From: Takakia lepidozioides
Lineage: Eukaryota > Streptophyta > Takakiopsida > Takakiales > Takakiaceae
Direction of reading: 5' to 3'
Assembly: GCA_030704615.1 (NCBI GenBank)
Contig: CM060731.1
Coordinates: 36,642,001-36,706,000 of the forward strand
DNA: 64,000 bases
Shown: positions 1-10,875 of the stretch, one piece after another
Layout of the letters: every line of letters begins with the position of its first letter
Numbering within the stretch: the first letter of the stretch is position 1
Program-made: the position numbers and the translations under genes
The notes under the pieces: generated by a model
Seen by the model: only the letters and a program-made list of their open reading frames with translations
Database searches by the model: none
What the model was told of the DNA's origin: nothing

Positions 1-1072
1 CAAGAGATTACCCATAGCTTTCTGCGGCAACCATACGTTTATGCTTTGTGCACTACAGGCATTCCTGCAGTTGTTACAGCCAAAGCAGTTCTGTGAGTCT
101 AAGATGAAGAGAGTGAGAGGAATGGAGGAAATCAGGGTGAAGAGCACCACAATTCTGCAGAAACAAACGATGGCTACCCCACAGGCGATAAAGATACTGA
201 AGGAGCTGAGATTGGAAGGATTGCAAAGCATGGATTGGACACTACACCATAGACAGTACATGTTACAATTTTTGCAGAACTTTGAGCCAAAGACAGGAAC
301 AACAACGGTGAAGGGAGTTGAATTAATGATTACTCCCCTATACCTCCAGCAATTGTTTCGATTGCCAGCAGGTCATGTGTATGTGGAGGAACACAGGGAA
401 AGACTGCAAATAGGGGATTTATTCCAAGAAGGGAGTTTCTTTAAAACTCAGGGTTATGCTTGTACCAAAGCTGTGTACCCAGGGTTAAAAGACATAGGCC
501 AAGTATTGAACGTTCTGATTGCCCTGAAACAGAACCAACAATATTTGAGCAGATCCTTCACAGAGGAAATCCTCAAAGGCTTGAAGGGACAAGAGGTACA
601 ATGGGCGGACATAATGTACAACGCACTGGTAGAGGAGATGAAAAGATTACAAGGTACTACCGCAAAATCTCCTATCATAGTGTCTGGCCCAATCATTGCT
701 CAAATAATCCTTAATTCTGGCATACTTAATGCACAAGAAAGGAAGGAAATGGGAGTGTTTGAGCCAGAAACAACTGCAATGGAAGAGCAAGGCTCTTCAC
801 ACAGTGAGGGTGGACTAGCAGCACAACCCGAGACTAAGAGGCAGAGAAGGGGAAAGACTGTAGTGGCGGATCCACTGGCTTCACGGATTCCGCATGATAA
901 TGTTTCCCAAGCTCATGACCAGGAAGGGGCACAGCAGCACAAAAAATGTTATTACTGGAAGCAGGACCTTCAGAGAGGGAGGAAGAAGTTACTTCTGCAT
1001 CACAACCAACACAGCCACTTGAACGACTTGTCACAAGGTCACAAGTTATCCATGCAGCTCAACCCGAAATAA
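1..1072 (+). CDS. Unrecognised ORF, 5' end probably outside the window
   Basis: An ATG lies at 41, but the frame is open back to base 2, so the gene may begin before the window. From 41 it encodes 343 residues. About residues 45-240 look like a folded, mostly helical domain with a motif near ITPLYLQQLFRLP, a layout seen in plant transposon-associated proteins. The last ~100 residues are charged and low complexity. I do not recognise a family. The 3' 127 bases overlap the next ORF in the -1 frame, and the switch falls on an A6 run at 941-946. This and the next ORF are therefore probably one gene. The alternative is two genuinely overlapping genes. Confidence 0.5.
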   Translation, partial: KRLPIAFCGNHTFMLCALQAFLQLLQPKQFCESKMKRVRGMEEIRVKSTTILQKQTMATPQAIKILKELRLEGLQSMDWTLHHRQYMLQFLQNFEPKTGTTTVKGVELMITPLYLQQLFRLPAGHVYVEEHRERLQIGDLFQEGSFFKTQGYACTKAVYPGLKDIGQVLNVLIALKQNQQYLSRSFTEEILKGLKGQEVQWADIMYNALVEEMKRLQGTTAKSPIIVSGPIIAQIILNSGILNAQERKEMGVFEPETTAMEEQGSSHSEGGLAAQPETKRQRRGKTVVADPLASRIPHDNVSQAHDQEGAQQHKKCYYWKQDLQRGRKKLLLHHNQHSHLNDLSQGHKLSMQLNPK

Positions 1073-3654
1073 TTGATTTGGAAAGTGAAGGGATAGATAT
1101 TCCAACTACAGAACAGATAGTGGCAGAAATAGAGAAAGGGGACCTTCTCTATGAATATTCTGGTCTGGTCAAGGAGACAGAAATCCCAGAGGTGCAACAG
1201 TTGCCCAAGAGAAATCCTGAGGTACATATAATGCACACACCTGTGTCGGAGGTACCACAGGCGGAAGGCCATGACACTGTAGCACCGGTCATAAATGAAG
1301 TAGTTCAGGAAGAAAATCCGGTGGGACAATGGTCTGAATGGTTAGTGAGACATCATACTGTTGAAGATCAGGAGGAACAGCAGCAACCTCACCATGATGA
1401 CCCTCAACAGGCAATGCTGATGAGTTCCATAGGCAGGACACTTAATTTGTTGGGGACTTATGTCAAAACCCATGTTCCAATTACCCAATTGACAGCCTTG
1501 AAAGAAGAACTCAGGAAGGAGTTTGAGGCTCGACTTGCCACTGAGTGTGCAAACAAGGTCGATGAAGAGGTCACTCTCAAGATGAAGCAGGACTTGGCCA
1601 ATACAGAAATGGCTTTGCAATTGGCCAAGCAACAATTGATTGAGGCAGGCCTCGCGCAAGACCAGTTGCACGAAGCACATAAGCAACAGCTATACCAAAT
1701 GCAGGTGCAGCATGAAAGCAAGTTGCAAGAACTGAATGCACTACATACGGAGTTGCAGACAGTGCATAACAGGATGGCGATACAATGCGCTACATTTACA
1801 ACTATGCTTGACCAATCAACAAAAGAAATAAACAGTCAAGCGGAAAAATGTACGAAGGCAGAAGAAGAGAATGTGGAGCACATGAAGCTCATTGTCGATA
1901 TGAAGAATACAATCTGTCGCAATGAAGATACTTTCAAGCAATACAGGCAGATGGAAGCTGAGCAAGAGAAATACATCGTGGAGTTGCAACAAACCATCGT
2001 GGCCAATAGAAATGAAATCGCGGTCAGTAACAAGGCTTCGAAGGAAGCCAATAATCTACTTGCTGCCTATGCGCAATTGGTTGAGCCACAGGCGAAGCGC
2101 ATGGAGGCTTTACAACAGCAGTTGGAATTGTACAAGCTAAGAGAGGAGCAAACTCTCAGGGGAACCACAAGCAGCTTGGTGGATAACAGCCTTATGCAGG
2201 TCTGGTTAGCACAAGGGCCAGTAGAGGGCAAAAGCCCACGGAAGCTCACCCAAAGCGAGATGAATGAGCTCAGACTGCAGGTGCAGAACATTGCCACAAC
2301 TACTATAGACAATGTCTATAGTAGGATAGCAGAGTTACAAGAGGATGTAGACGGACTCCAGACTCAAGTGGAAGACCTCACTTCAAACATCGACCAAAGA
2401 GTCTATATCCCTCAGGAACAGCTAATGGCTTCTTATTTGCAAGCCAGAACTCTGGCTTTTCAGTCTTCACAGGAGGTGCAGGAGATGCCAATGGTACAGG
2501 AACCAGTACCACCACCACCACAACAGGTCAGTGTACCAGTAGCTGAACCTGTGGTTACTACAACCACACCACAGCCACCACAGCCGGAGGTATGGGGCAA
2601 TGCAGCTTTTAACCCACCTAAAACTCCAGCTGCCAGGGAGTACAGTAGGGCTATGATTATGCCCTTCAACCAAATTCCCATCATGTTGGATTTGGCTTGG
2701 AAAGAATTTAGTCCTCCGCAGTCATTCGCACATTACTACCAAATCATGCGTATTTGGCTGCCAGTGGCAACCAGGACTAAAGTTCTTCCAAACAATCGAC
2801 ATATTGAAGATCATCACTTTGCACAATACTGGCACGAGGCAGGTACCATGTTGAGGGAATTGGTTGCTTTCCAGGTTGTACATGGACTCATTTATACCAA
2901 GACCAAGGAGATAGCAAGTATTGTCATGGGGTGCGGGCTATACTACGCTGCTTGTTTTCTGATACGTTACCACATTGAGCAACAAAAGATGCAAGCACGC
3001 TTTCAAAGTTACTCCAGTGGAGATCATTGGGTATTACCTTCGGTGCCACCTCATATGTACCTATATGACCCAAAAGTTATGATACAGAAGGATTCTCAAA
3101 TTCGTTCATGGTTTCAAGCAGCCTGCAACAATTTGTCAACACAGAAATTCGGACTTGATGACATTTTCTATAAGGGACATATCGCATGGAAATACTTGCA
3201 CGCTGCACCAGTAATTGGTACCCCACTCATCTGGACAGACAAGGAGCTCAGTGTCTACACCAATTTTGCTGTTCAACGGTTACACCAGGTTGTAAAATGC
3301 AAACTTCCAGACATGGTAGGACAGCATTGTATGCCCCAGATGATTCCACAAAAAGTTCGAAAATTAAAACACCTGAGAGGCGATGAGGATTCTGATACAA
3401 CTGTTTCTTCACAGAATTCTTTTGACATGGGAGAAGACTATGCAATTCAGATGGAAGAGAAGAAACAAAGGGGATCTCCTATGCCGGAAAGATTACCTCG
3501 ATATCAGCCTCCAGAAGGCCTCACTTATCCAGGTAGTGATCAACCATCTCCGTCAACCAGAGACAGACCTCGGGCTCGTACACACAGCCCGCCACGAAAC
3601 TCTCAACGTCAACAAGGTGCTCACTCACAAAGGGTTGCTACTCAGAAACAGTAA
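946..3654 (+). CDS. Long coiled-coil ORF of unknown function, probably the continuation of the preceding ORF
   Basis: Encodes 902 residues. Residues ~1-150 are acidic. Residues ~165-490 are rich in Glu, Gln, Lys and Leu in heptad-like order, with no Pro, and read as a long coiled coil. Residues ~515-560 form a Pro/Gln/Val linker. Residues ~560-800 form a compact Trp/Tyr/His-rich domain with several predicted helices. The tail is Ser/Pro/Arg-rich and disordered. No transposase, protease or polymerase motif is visible. The ATG at 946 sits exactly at the A6 run where the upstream ORF would have to shift, so this ATG may not be a real start. Length, low codon bias and the following minisatellite suggest a lineage-specific repeated gene or retroelement ORF, but this is inference. 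Confidence 0.5.
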   Translation: MLLLEAGPSEREEEVTSASQPTQPLERLVTRSQVIHAAQPEIIDLESEGIDIPTTEQIVAEIEKGDLLYEYSGLVKETEIPEVQQLPKRNPEVHIMHTPVSEVPQAEGHDTVAPVINEVVQEENPVGQWSEWLVRHHTVEDQEEQQQPHHDDPQQAMLMSSIGRTLNLLGTYVKTHVPITQLTALKEELRKEFEARLATECANKVDEEVTLKMKQDLANTEMALQLAKQQLIEAGLAQDQLHEAHKQQLYQMQVQHESKLQELNALHTELQTVHNRMAIQCATFTTMLDQSTKEINSQAEKCTKAEEENVEHMKLIVDMKNTICRNEDTFKQYRQMEAEQEKYIVELQQTIVANRNEIAVSNKASKEANNLLAAYAQLVEPQAKRMEALQQQLELYKLREEQTLRGTTSSLVDNSLMQVWLAQGPVEGKSPRKLTQSEMNELRLQVQNIATTTIDNVYSRIAELQEDVDGLQTQVEDLTSNIDQRVYIPQEQLMASYLQARTLAFQSSQEVQEMPMVQEPVPPPPQQVSVPVAEPVVTTTTPQPPQPEVWGNAAFNPPKTPAAREYSRAMIMPFNQIPIMLDLAWKEFSPPQSFAHYYQIMRIWLPVATRTKVLPNNRHIEDHHFAQYWHEAGTMLRELVAFQVVHGLIYTKTKEIASIVMGCGLYYAACFLIRYHIEQQKMQARFQSYSSGDHWVLPSVPPHMYLYDPKVMIQKDSQIRSWFQAACNNLSTQKFGLDDIFYKGHIAWKYLHAAPVIGTPLIWTDKELSVYTNFAVQRLHQVVKCKLPDMVGQHCMPQMIPQKVRKLKHLRGDEDSDTTVSSQNSFDMGEDYAIQMEEKKQRGSPMPERLPRYQPPEGLTYPGSDQPSPSTRDRPRARTHSPPRNSQRQQGAHSQRVATQKQ

Positions 3655-3814
3655 ACCGTGAGGACACGGCTTTTTGAGGGGAAGGGGTAAATGTTAGAGG
3701 ACTGTAGGGGACTTAGACACTTATACGGGATCTGTAGGGTACCCTTAATTTTTGCACAGACTGAGACAAACAGGAACCTTAGGGGTGACAGCAGCGCACT
3801 GTAGAGGGGGGTTA

Positions 3815-4090
3815 CATAGCCCACACAGCCGACACAGCAGTCACAGCCCACACAGCCAACACAGCCCGTCACAGTCGTCACAGCCCACACAGCCCACACA
3901 GCCGACACAGCCGACACAGCCCGTCACAGTCGTCACAGCCCACACAGCCCACACAGCCGTCACAGCCCACACAGCCCGTCACAGTCGTCACAGCAGACAC
4001 AGCCCACACAGCCAGTCACAGCCCGGCACAGCCACACAGCCAGTCACAGCCCGACACAGCCAAACACAGCCAGTCACCGCTTGACACAGC
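3815..4090. repeat. Minisatellite of CACAGCC / CACACAGCC units
   Basis: About 275 bases built from variants of CACACAGCC, GACACAGCC and GTCACAG in head-to-tail order, with irregular unit order. It starts about 160 bases after the stop codon of the coiled-coil ORF. A 110-residue ORF through it (Gln-Pro-Thr repeats) is a by-product of the repeat and not counted as a gene. Confidence 0.85.
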
Positions 4091-4607
4091 TGTCACGATA
4101 ATAGGGAACGAAGAGTAGGACAGGGAACGACTGTGGGGAACAACACCTGTGAAGGGAACATGTTAATTCACATACGACGGTTAGAGAGGGAAACGGTTAG
4201 AACCGCGGATAGGAGGATAAAGGGAGAAACGGGGAATGAAGAAGGGATTATGATTCGGGGGAGGAGGATTTCGGAGTGAGACGGGAGCGGAAGTCGGTGA
4301 GCACGATGAAGGAGGAAAGAGGATTAGTAGATGCTTGTTATATGCAAAGCTGTAGGGATATTGTAGAGGAGAATAGAGACACAATGGCTTCGGCCTGATA
4401 CCTGATAAATCATAATCTGATACTTATACGATACAATCACACTGTGTAGAGAGATCTGAGTGAAGCTGTGGATTGAATGGAGGAGTGAAGGAAACCGATA
4501 AATTGATGAAGCAAACTGATACTTAATTATCAATGGTAAGGTAGCTAAGATGAATGCGGAAAAGGAAACAAATAGGAAACACCCCCATGATACACTAGCT
4601 GTAGGTC
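4091..4607. other. Non-coding, purine-rich stretch
   Basis: No coding frame supported. 4190-4390 is strongly G+A-rich on the + strand (runs of GGAGGA, GAAGAAGG, GGGGGAGGAGG). It could be degenerate LTR or polypurine sequence of either neighbouring element, but no matching second LTR was found. Confidence 0.4.
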
Positions 4608-5811
4608 ATGACTGATTGTTCTGCGCGGGCTGAGTACTTAGAGATTTCCAACTCTTCTATCTTGGAGTTTCTGCCTCGGATAGCGAAGGGATGGGTGAGT
4701 AAAAGCCGCGCGACAGTACCCTGACTTGTTGCTTGTGTCTGCAGTTCGTGGATACCAACAAGCCTTGCCAGCAGACATTTCCTTGTTGAAGGCGCAGGAT
4801 TTGGAGCAGGTTGGCTCCATTGATCTGATAGAGGCAGGTTGGCCCTGCCAAGGGCATTCATCAGCCGGGCATGGCAATGGATTGCGAGACTCGAGGACGG
4901 GTCTGTTTTGGGAGATGGTGCGGGTTTTGCGCCACTTGCAGCTTCATCAAGCTGTATCTCCAGGTAACATCTTGGAGAATGTGCCACTGATGGGTGATTC
5001 TCGGGCCAGGGTGATGGCCAGTGTGCATCAAGTCCAGTCGTGGCTTGGGTCAGCAGTGTTGCTGGATGCAGCTGCAGTGGGGTCACGAGCTCATCGTCCA
5101 CGGCTTTGGTGGACTAACTTGATGCCACCCGCACTGCTCAAACGTGCATTTGATGGGGTGCAGTGGCCAGCACACCTAACCGTGGATGGCATTTTGGACA
5201 CAGGGAGGCAGTCTCAACGTGTGAGACATGATGACTGTTCGTCTTTGGCAGTGGTCAACAGGGTGGGTCAACCACGAGCAGCATTACCTACACTGCTCAG
5301 CTTCCCAGGATCCCATGCTTTTCGGGATGGTGGACTTGGCCTCCTGTGGGATGCTCAGTTGCAGCAGTTAGTGGAGCCTAATGCCGACGAGCGAGAGCGG
5401 GCTATGGGGTTTTCCACTGGGACCACGGTGGTGCCTTCTCTTTCTAAGGCATCACGTCGTCAGGTGTTGGGGCAAGCAATGGATCTCAATTGCTTGACCT
5501 GGATTATCAGCTTGGCTATGGCTGAGCAACGTAGAGTGCGGAGTGCACTTCCCTTGACGGTCTCTCTGCCTACCAAGACGGTACAGGCAGCGAGTGGGGG
5601 CGAGCCGGTGAGGACCACGGGGTGTAGACATCCATGGCACACGTGGGAGGTGCTCGAGGTTCAGAGGGAGTTGGCAGCCAAGGCAGCTGTGATGGATGAG
5701 GTTGGGGATTCTTCTCGGGATGAGGAGGTTCTCAATGATGAGATGATGGGGCAGGATGAGGCCTTGTCATTGACTGAGCAGGAAGGGAGTACTGCTCAAG
5801 AGGTTGCAGCA
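4608..5811 (+). pseudogene. Retrotransposon-encoded C5-cytosine DNA methyltransferase domain (N-terminally decayed)
   Basis: Transfers methyl from S-adenosylmethionine to cytosine C5 in DNA. Visible family motifs in order: motif IV with the catalytic cysteine (GWPCQGHS), followed by the AG..GL.D.R..LFWEMVR stretch; motif VI (ILENVP); motif VIII (GSRAHRPRLWW); the variable target-recognition region; motif IX-like ERERAMGF; and motif X (RQVLGQAMD). The order is the ordinary, unpermuted one. The main frame is open from 4699 to 5811. Residues upstream (4608-4698) that could cover motifs II-III lie in another frame, so there is a frameshift near 4700. The SAM-binding FxGxG motif I is not recognisable. 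The first in-frame methionine is uncertain because the frame runs in from upstream. A TAG at 5812 separates it from RT in the same frame. The relation to DRM/DNMT3-like versus CMT-like enzymes cannot be settled by eye. Confidence 0.85.
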
Positions 5812-5814
5812 TAG

Positions 5815-6975
5815 CAACCACGGGACGCGTCCTCTACCTCTAAGCCCACTGGACTTAAGGTTGCAGTTACGGAGGACAATTGGGAGCCTGACATTGGACC
5901 CATTGTCACCGGAGGAGAGAGACGACGTATACGGTGGTTCCTGAGGGCTTACAGGAATTGCTTTGCCTTCAGTTTGAAGGACTTGGGAGCACTGAAGGGT
6001 CAAGAGATCCATATTGAGTTGGCCACTGACACGCCAATTTTTCGGAGACCCTATCGATACAGTGACATGGAGAGGTCTTTGATTCAGATGAGGACTCAAG
6101 ATCTCTGGGAGGCAGGTTTGGTGGAGCTCTCTGGTGGAGAGTATGCTTCAGCCACAGTGATGCCAGCCAAGAAGGATGTCTATGGCAATTGGACGGAGAG
6201 ACGTATGTGCGGTGATTACCGGCCTGTAAATCGTCAGACCAAGTCCGATAGGTATGCCATGCCAACACCATAGGAGATCTTTGATGCCATTGGGCATTCC
6301 AAGGTCTTTAGCACGTTGGATTTACGATCCGGATATCACCAGTTGCCGATCAAGGAGGCGGATAAGCAAAAGACGACATTTTGGGGGATCAATGAGCACG
6401 GGAAGGATTGCCTATACCAGTGGCGGTTCTTACCATTTGGGCTTAAAAACGCTCCCGCTGAGTTTCAAAGAGTCATGGACAGGATTCTAGCAGGGGTGGA
6501 GTTTGCTCGGTGCTACATAGATGACATCATCATCTTTAGTGCTACGGTGGAGGAGCATGAGAGACACCTTCAGGGGGTATTTGAGCGCTTGAGGACGCAC
6601 GGATTGAACTTACATCTGGGCAAGTGCAAGTTTTTCCACAACCAGATTGAGTATCTGGGTCACATGATATATCCTGGAGGATTGGGGGTACAACAGACTA
6701 AGGTAGAGTCCATTGCACAGGTTCTACGCCCCACGGATGTGAGCCGAGTTCGAGCTTTCATGGGGTTAGCAAACTATTACAGACGGTTTGTTAAGGGATT
6801 TAGTGCCATTTGCAAAGGCTCTAACCAAGCTGACCAAGGTGGACCAGGAGTGGCAGTGGGAAGATGAGCAAGAACAAGCTTTTCAAGAGCTCAAGGCGAG
6901 GTTGACCTCGGCGCCCATCTTGAGACGACCTATCAGGGGGCGTCTTTTTCAGCTGCATACAGATTGGAGAGGTTA
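5815..6975 (+). pseudogene. Gypsy reverse transcriptase plus start of RNase H
   Basis: Copies element RNA into DNA. The frame of the methyltransferase continues through a charged linker into a standard Ty3/Gypsy RT: the IELATDTPIFRRPYR entry motif, the VMPAKKD and RMCGDYRPVN blocks, the FSTLDLRSGYHQ block, FLPFGLKNAPAEFQRVMD, the catalytic YIDD box (CYIDDIIIF) and the EYLGHMI and LANYYRRFVK blocks. A TAG at 6271-6273 interrupts the frame between the CGDYRPVN and LDLRSGYHQ blocks. Near 6810 the frame moves by one base and continues in the next frame as AKALTKLTK and the FQELKARLTSAPIL block. It ends at LHTDWRG, the first catalytic Asp region of RNase H, where the foreign insert begins. Confidence 0.93.
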
Positions 6976-7209
6976 GCTATTTCATGAGCATGAGCGGCAT
7001 GAGCGGCATGAGCGGAGTAGTAAGACAATCGGTTTTCATGAGCAGAAGTACAAATTTCGAAAATAATAAATAATAAAAAATAGTAATTTAATGCAATGTG
7101 TCAGGAAAAACAAATATATTATTCGGCACCTTGAAGGGAAAATTGTAGTTTTGACAGTTGTGCTCATGATACTTCGTCTTCCGCTCATGCCAATTCCCAG
7201 CGACATGTG

Positions 7210-7560
7210 CAAATATGGCGCCGAATTTCGCGGTAATAGGGTCCGTAACCTGAAAAAACGGCGACGTATTTCGCGGTAATAGGTCTCTCTGGCGAAAAAT
7301 GGTGCCGAATTCCGCGGCTATAGGTCCCCTCATGACAGGTAATTCGGCGCCATTTTTCCAGTGCATGTTCGGATTTAGTCAGTTTTCGGCGCAAAATAGG
7401 GAAATTCGGCGCCATTTTTCCAGACACTATACCAGTGCATGTTGGGACTTAGCCAGTTTTCGGCCCAAAAAAAAGAAATTCAGCTCCATTTTTCCAGACA
7501 CGGTACCAGTGCATGTTGGGACTTAGCCAGTTTTCGGCCCAAAAAAGAGAAACGGTGCTC
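7210..7560. repeat. Left-arm repeat array of the MULE-like insert
   Basis: Repeated short blocks: GGCGCC(G)AATT or its variants near 7219, 7309, 7347 and 7409, the pair TTTTTCCAG(ACAC..TACC)AGTGCATGTTGGGA at about 7425 and 7505, and two copies of GACTTAGCCAGTTTTCGGCCC at about 7447 and 7521. The GACTTAGCC..TTTTCGGCCC block also occurs many times in the right arm at 10970-12030. Confidence 0.75.
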
Positions 7561-9589
7561 CTCTCTGAAATCTGGCGCCACGAGCCTGGTTGTGTACTGC
7601 GAAAGGCTCTGCAGAAAATGGAACCCACAAGATCTCTCCTTGCCTTCCATGGGAACATTGGGGTCTTGCCCGTACACCTTTTGGATGGCAGCCCAATTTG
7701 CTTGTGCGTTGTCTGCCATGAAACCACGGAAATTGGGAGGGGGCAATCCCGCCTTGGCCATCTGTTCGTTTATTCCCTGCCAAAGAAGCATCTCCGATTG
7801 TGTGTCCTCTCCTTTCATCTCACAAATAGCAATTGTCATTAGCATCCTGCAGTGGGTGTCGTAGACATGTGCACCCATTGTCATCCACTGGTGATTTGTA
7901 ATTCGCTTGATATGGTCGAACATGACCCAACTGTTTGACAAGTCCCCACTCGTCATTCTGTCGACTAGTTCGACGCCGCTGCCAGGTCCACACGTGGACA
8001 TTTTGAATACGAAACAACGATCTGCCTCAGTCCCTTGTCCTGGAAACCTACTTCCATGAATGTAGTCATATCCACATCGTGCTTCACCTCCAGAATGGAG
8101 TGCATATCCGAGCCACGCCCAATTTTCTGTTTGCATGAGACAATGTGGTTTTGGACATTCGGTGAACATACGTGGGACACCGACTCCAGCAATGCCTCCA
8201 TTTCCTTCTCATCGAGAGGAACTCTATCGGAGCCGTCTTCCGACATAATTCTAGCCAATGCCATCTTATGGGCGGCTTGGAGCTGTATCTGTTTGGGTTT
8301 GGCACCCGGTTTCAACTTAACCTCCTCCAGAACGAGCTGCTCTGCCTCGTGGGCAGCCTCCCGCGAGTTCCCCTCGCCAATTTGTGACAATGGGAACCAA
8401 CGTGTATGCAAGCTCGGGTGAGGTCAGGGAAACGGTGCAACACATAGAACTGCTTGGCATTACAAACAGACATGCAGTGTGGTGGTTCTTTGCAATGCGC
8501 ACACTTAAATGTGGAGTTCGGAACCTTCTCATGAGCTCGAAATGGTTGATGAGCTGTGCCTGTCCAATCGGTCTCGTTCCTGTGACCTCTGGATTTAAAG
8601 TGGAAGCAAGTTGGGGAGAAACACCGCAACGCGCCCGCACAAACAACGTAGCGCACCCGCACACCATCGAGCATCTTCATGCTGGTGGTTTTGGTAACGC
8701 ACCAAGGATGACCGTCATGTTTTCTATCCATATCTGTCAACATTCCGGACGCCCTCGAGTAGTCCGCCCGAGGAGGGAACTCAAAGAAGATATTATCGTC
8801 GACGTCGGCGGGAAGGCATGTAACCGATTTAATTGCGAACTTGCTGTAGTCTAGCCCGGCTAGCTCCGACCGGTGTCCCTCCAGGTGAAGCCCTCGCATA
8901 ATTTCAAGAATAGATCGAACTGCGGTGCTCGTGCTGGGAATATGACTCCCTCCTCCACTGACGTCCATTGAGGACTTGCCTGATCTCCAGGACAACCTCG
9001 GAACTTCTATGACCTCGTCTGAGTCGGACAGGTTGTGAACAACCCGGTTCTCGCTCGTCTTCATGGATGGGTTCGGCTCTGGATTTACTTCGTTGCGGAC
9101 TTCTCTATTTGAGGTAGCCTCTCTCTGATTCGCGGATTGTTTCGTGGAAGGCGCCAGGATAGAAGGTGCATTTGGCGGGCAAATGAAGTCCCCAACAGCC
9201 CTGTATATGACGCTGTCCGATGGTGGAACTCGCCATTCCCTGCCATCGTCGAAATCATCGTGGAGCACAACAATACTCTCGACAACAAGGCCGTTTGAGT
9301 CCTTCCTTTCCTCCTCCAAAAAAACCGACCCCGGTTTCAGGTGGTATCGAACGCACAGATATTTCTCCATCACCCGGCAGATGTCCCCTCTGCACGGAAA
9401 TGAAGCTCTATGCTCGTGAGGAGGGCAGTACACTGTAGCGCTCGGGTTTTCCGCCATGGGAGATGTGCACACAAGACTGCCAGGATGGCGTGCGGGCAAG
9501 CTCCCTGGTAGAAGGGGGATGCAGCGATGGGAAGGAATGCGGTGCCGATTTGTCCGAGCGACGAAGCCTGATCCAAATAAAAAATCCAC
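7480..9589 (-). pseudogene. MULE-like transposase with N-terminal zinc-binding domain, two frameshifts
   Basis: Three overlapping minus-strand frames join into one protein of ~700 residues: 9589-8312, then 8411-7965, then 8169-7480, with frameshifts near 8390 and 8050. In the first part, cysteines and histidines (CFSPTC, FKCAHC, then CIHVGSHCH) resemble the WRKY-GCM1 or FLYWCH type of zinc-binding domain that often precedes MULE transposases. The last part has the block GFMADNAQANW with a later CGFHFLQSL, typical of the second half of a MULE DDE domain. The downstream end runs into the left-arm repeats, so the natural C-terminus is unclear. The catalytic triad is not fully assignable by eye. 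A domesticated or unrelated nuclease fold cannot be excluded. Confidence 0.5.
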
Positions 9590-9739
9590 AGTCAGAGTGT
9601 TAATGAACCTTGTCTCCGGAATGCAGCCCCTGGTCTTTGCGCAATAACTGCCAACGGTATGCAGTCAGAAAGTGGGGGGCCGTCCGGATGATGTCGGCTG
9701 AAGGGTAGAAGCCGGCACCGTGCCGTCACATTACTACCC

Positions 9740-10790
9740 CCGAATGGAAATTCGGCACCCAATATCCAACAGGGGCCGCACGGATGAAGTCGTCTGGGGC
9801 AGAGATGCCGGCACCTGTCCGACAGAGAAGATCCCTCGGATGGAAATTCAGCGCCGAATTTCCATTCGGATCCCCCCAAATGAAGTTCTATCGGGGGGTC
9901 ACGCCGAAAACTGGCCGACATAAAAACCTCCGCGGATGGAAAAACGGCGCCGAATTTCCATCCGAGGCCTTTTCGGATGCAGTCGGCTCGGGGGAAAGGC
10001 CGCCATCTGGCCCTCACATTACAACCCCCGGACGGAAATTCGGCACCGAATATACAACAGGGGAAGCCCGGATGAAGTCGCCTCGGGCGCAGAGGCCGGC
10101 GCGTGTGCGACAGAGAATATCCCCTGGATGGAGATTCGGTGCCGAATTTACATCCGGGCCCCCCCAAAGGAAGTCGTGTCGGGGGGTCAGACCGAAAACT
10201 GGCCGCAATAAAAACATCCCCAGATGGAAAAACGGCGCCGAATTTCCATCCGGGGCGGTTCGGATGCAGTCGGGGAGGGGGGAGAGGCCGTCACATTTCA
10301 ACCCCCGGACGGAAATTCGGCACCGAATATCCAACAGGGGACGCCCGGATGACGTCGCCTCGGACGTAGAGGTCGGCACGTGTTCGACAGAGAGCATCCC
10401 CTGGATGGAGATTCGGCGCCGAATTTCCATCCGGGCCCCCCCAAAGGAAGTCGTGTCGAGGGGTCAGGCCGAAAACTGGCCGACATAAAAACCTCCCCAG
10501 ATGGAAAAACGGCGCCGAATTTCCATCCGGGGCCGTTCCAATGCAGTCGGGGAGGGGGGAGAGGTCGGCACCTGGCCATCATATTTCAAACCCCGGACGG
10601 AAATTCGGCACCGAATATCCAACAGAGCGGCGGAGAGGCCGGCACCTCTCCGACAGAGACCATCCCCCGGATGGAAATTCGGCGCCGAATTTCCATCGGG
10701 GCCCCCTTAAAGAAAGTCGCAGAAACCTCCCAGAATGGAAAAACGGTGCCGAATTTCCGTCCGAGGCTGTTCCGATTTGCCTCTAGCAGT
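9740..10790. repeat. Tandem ~280-bp repeats with 26-bp palindromic cores
   Basis: About three and a half copies. The marker TTCGGCACC(G/C)AATAT recurs at 9751, 10039, 10316 and 10604, giving spacings of 288, 277 and 288 bases. Each unit holds two GGCGCCGAATTTCCATC cores. In the best copies (about 10670-10695) the core is a perfect palindrome of the form ATGGAAATTC-GGCGCC-GAATTTCCAT. Low-complexity ORFs on both strands through this array are repeat by-products. Confidence 0.85.
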
Positions 10791-10799
10791 GAAGGATTC

Positions 10800-10835
10800 C
10801 AAGAAAAATCCGAAACTGGAAAAATGGCGCCGACC

Positions 10836-10875
<40 letters not shown>

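Noticed and set aside
3752-4084. 110-residue ORF with Gln-Pro-Thr repeats
   Set aside because: It is only the translation of the CACAGCC minisatellite.
4595-5101. 168-residue minus-strand ORF
   Set aside because: Shadow of the methyltransferase frame; no domain.
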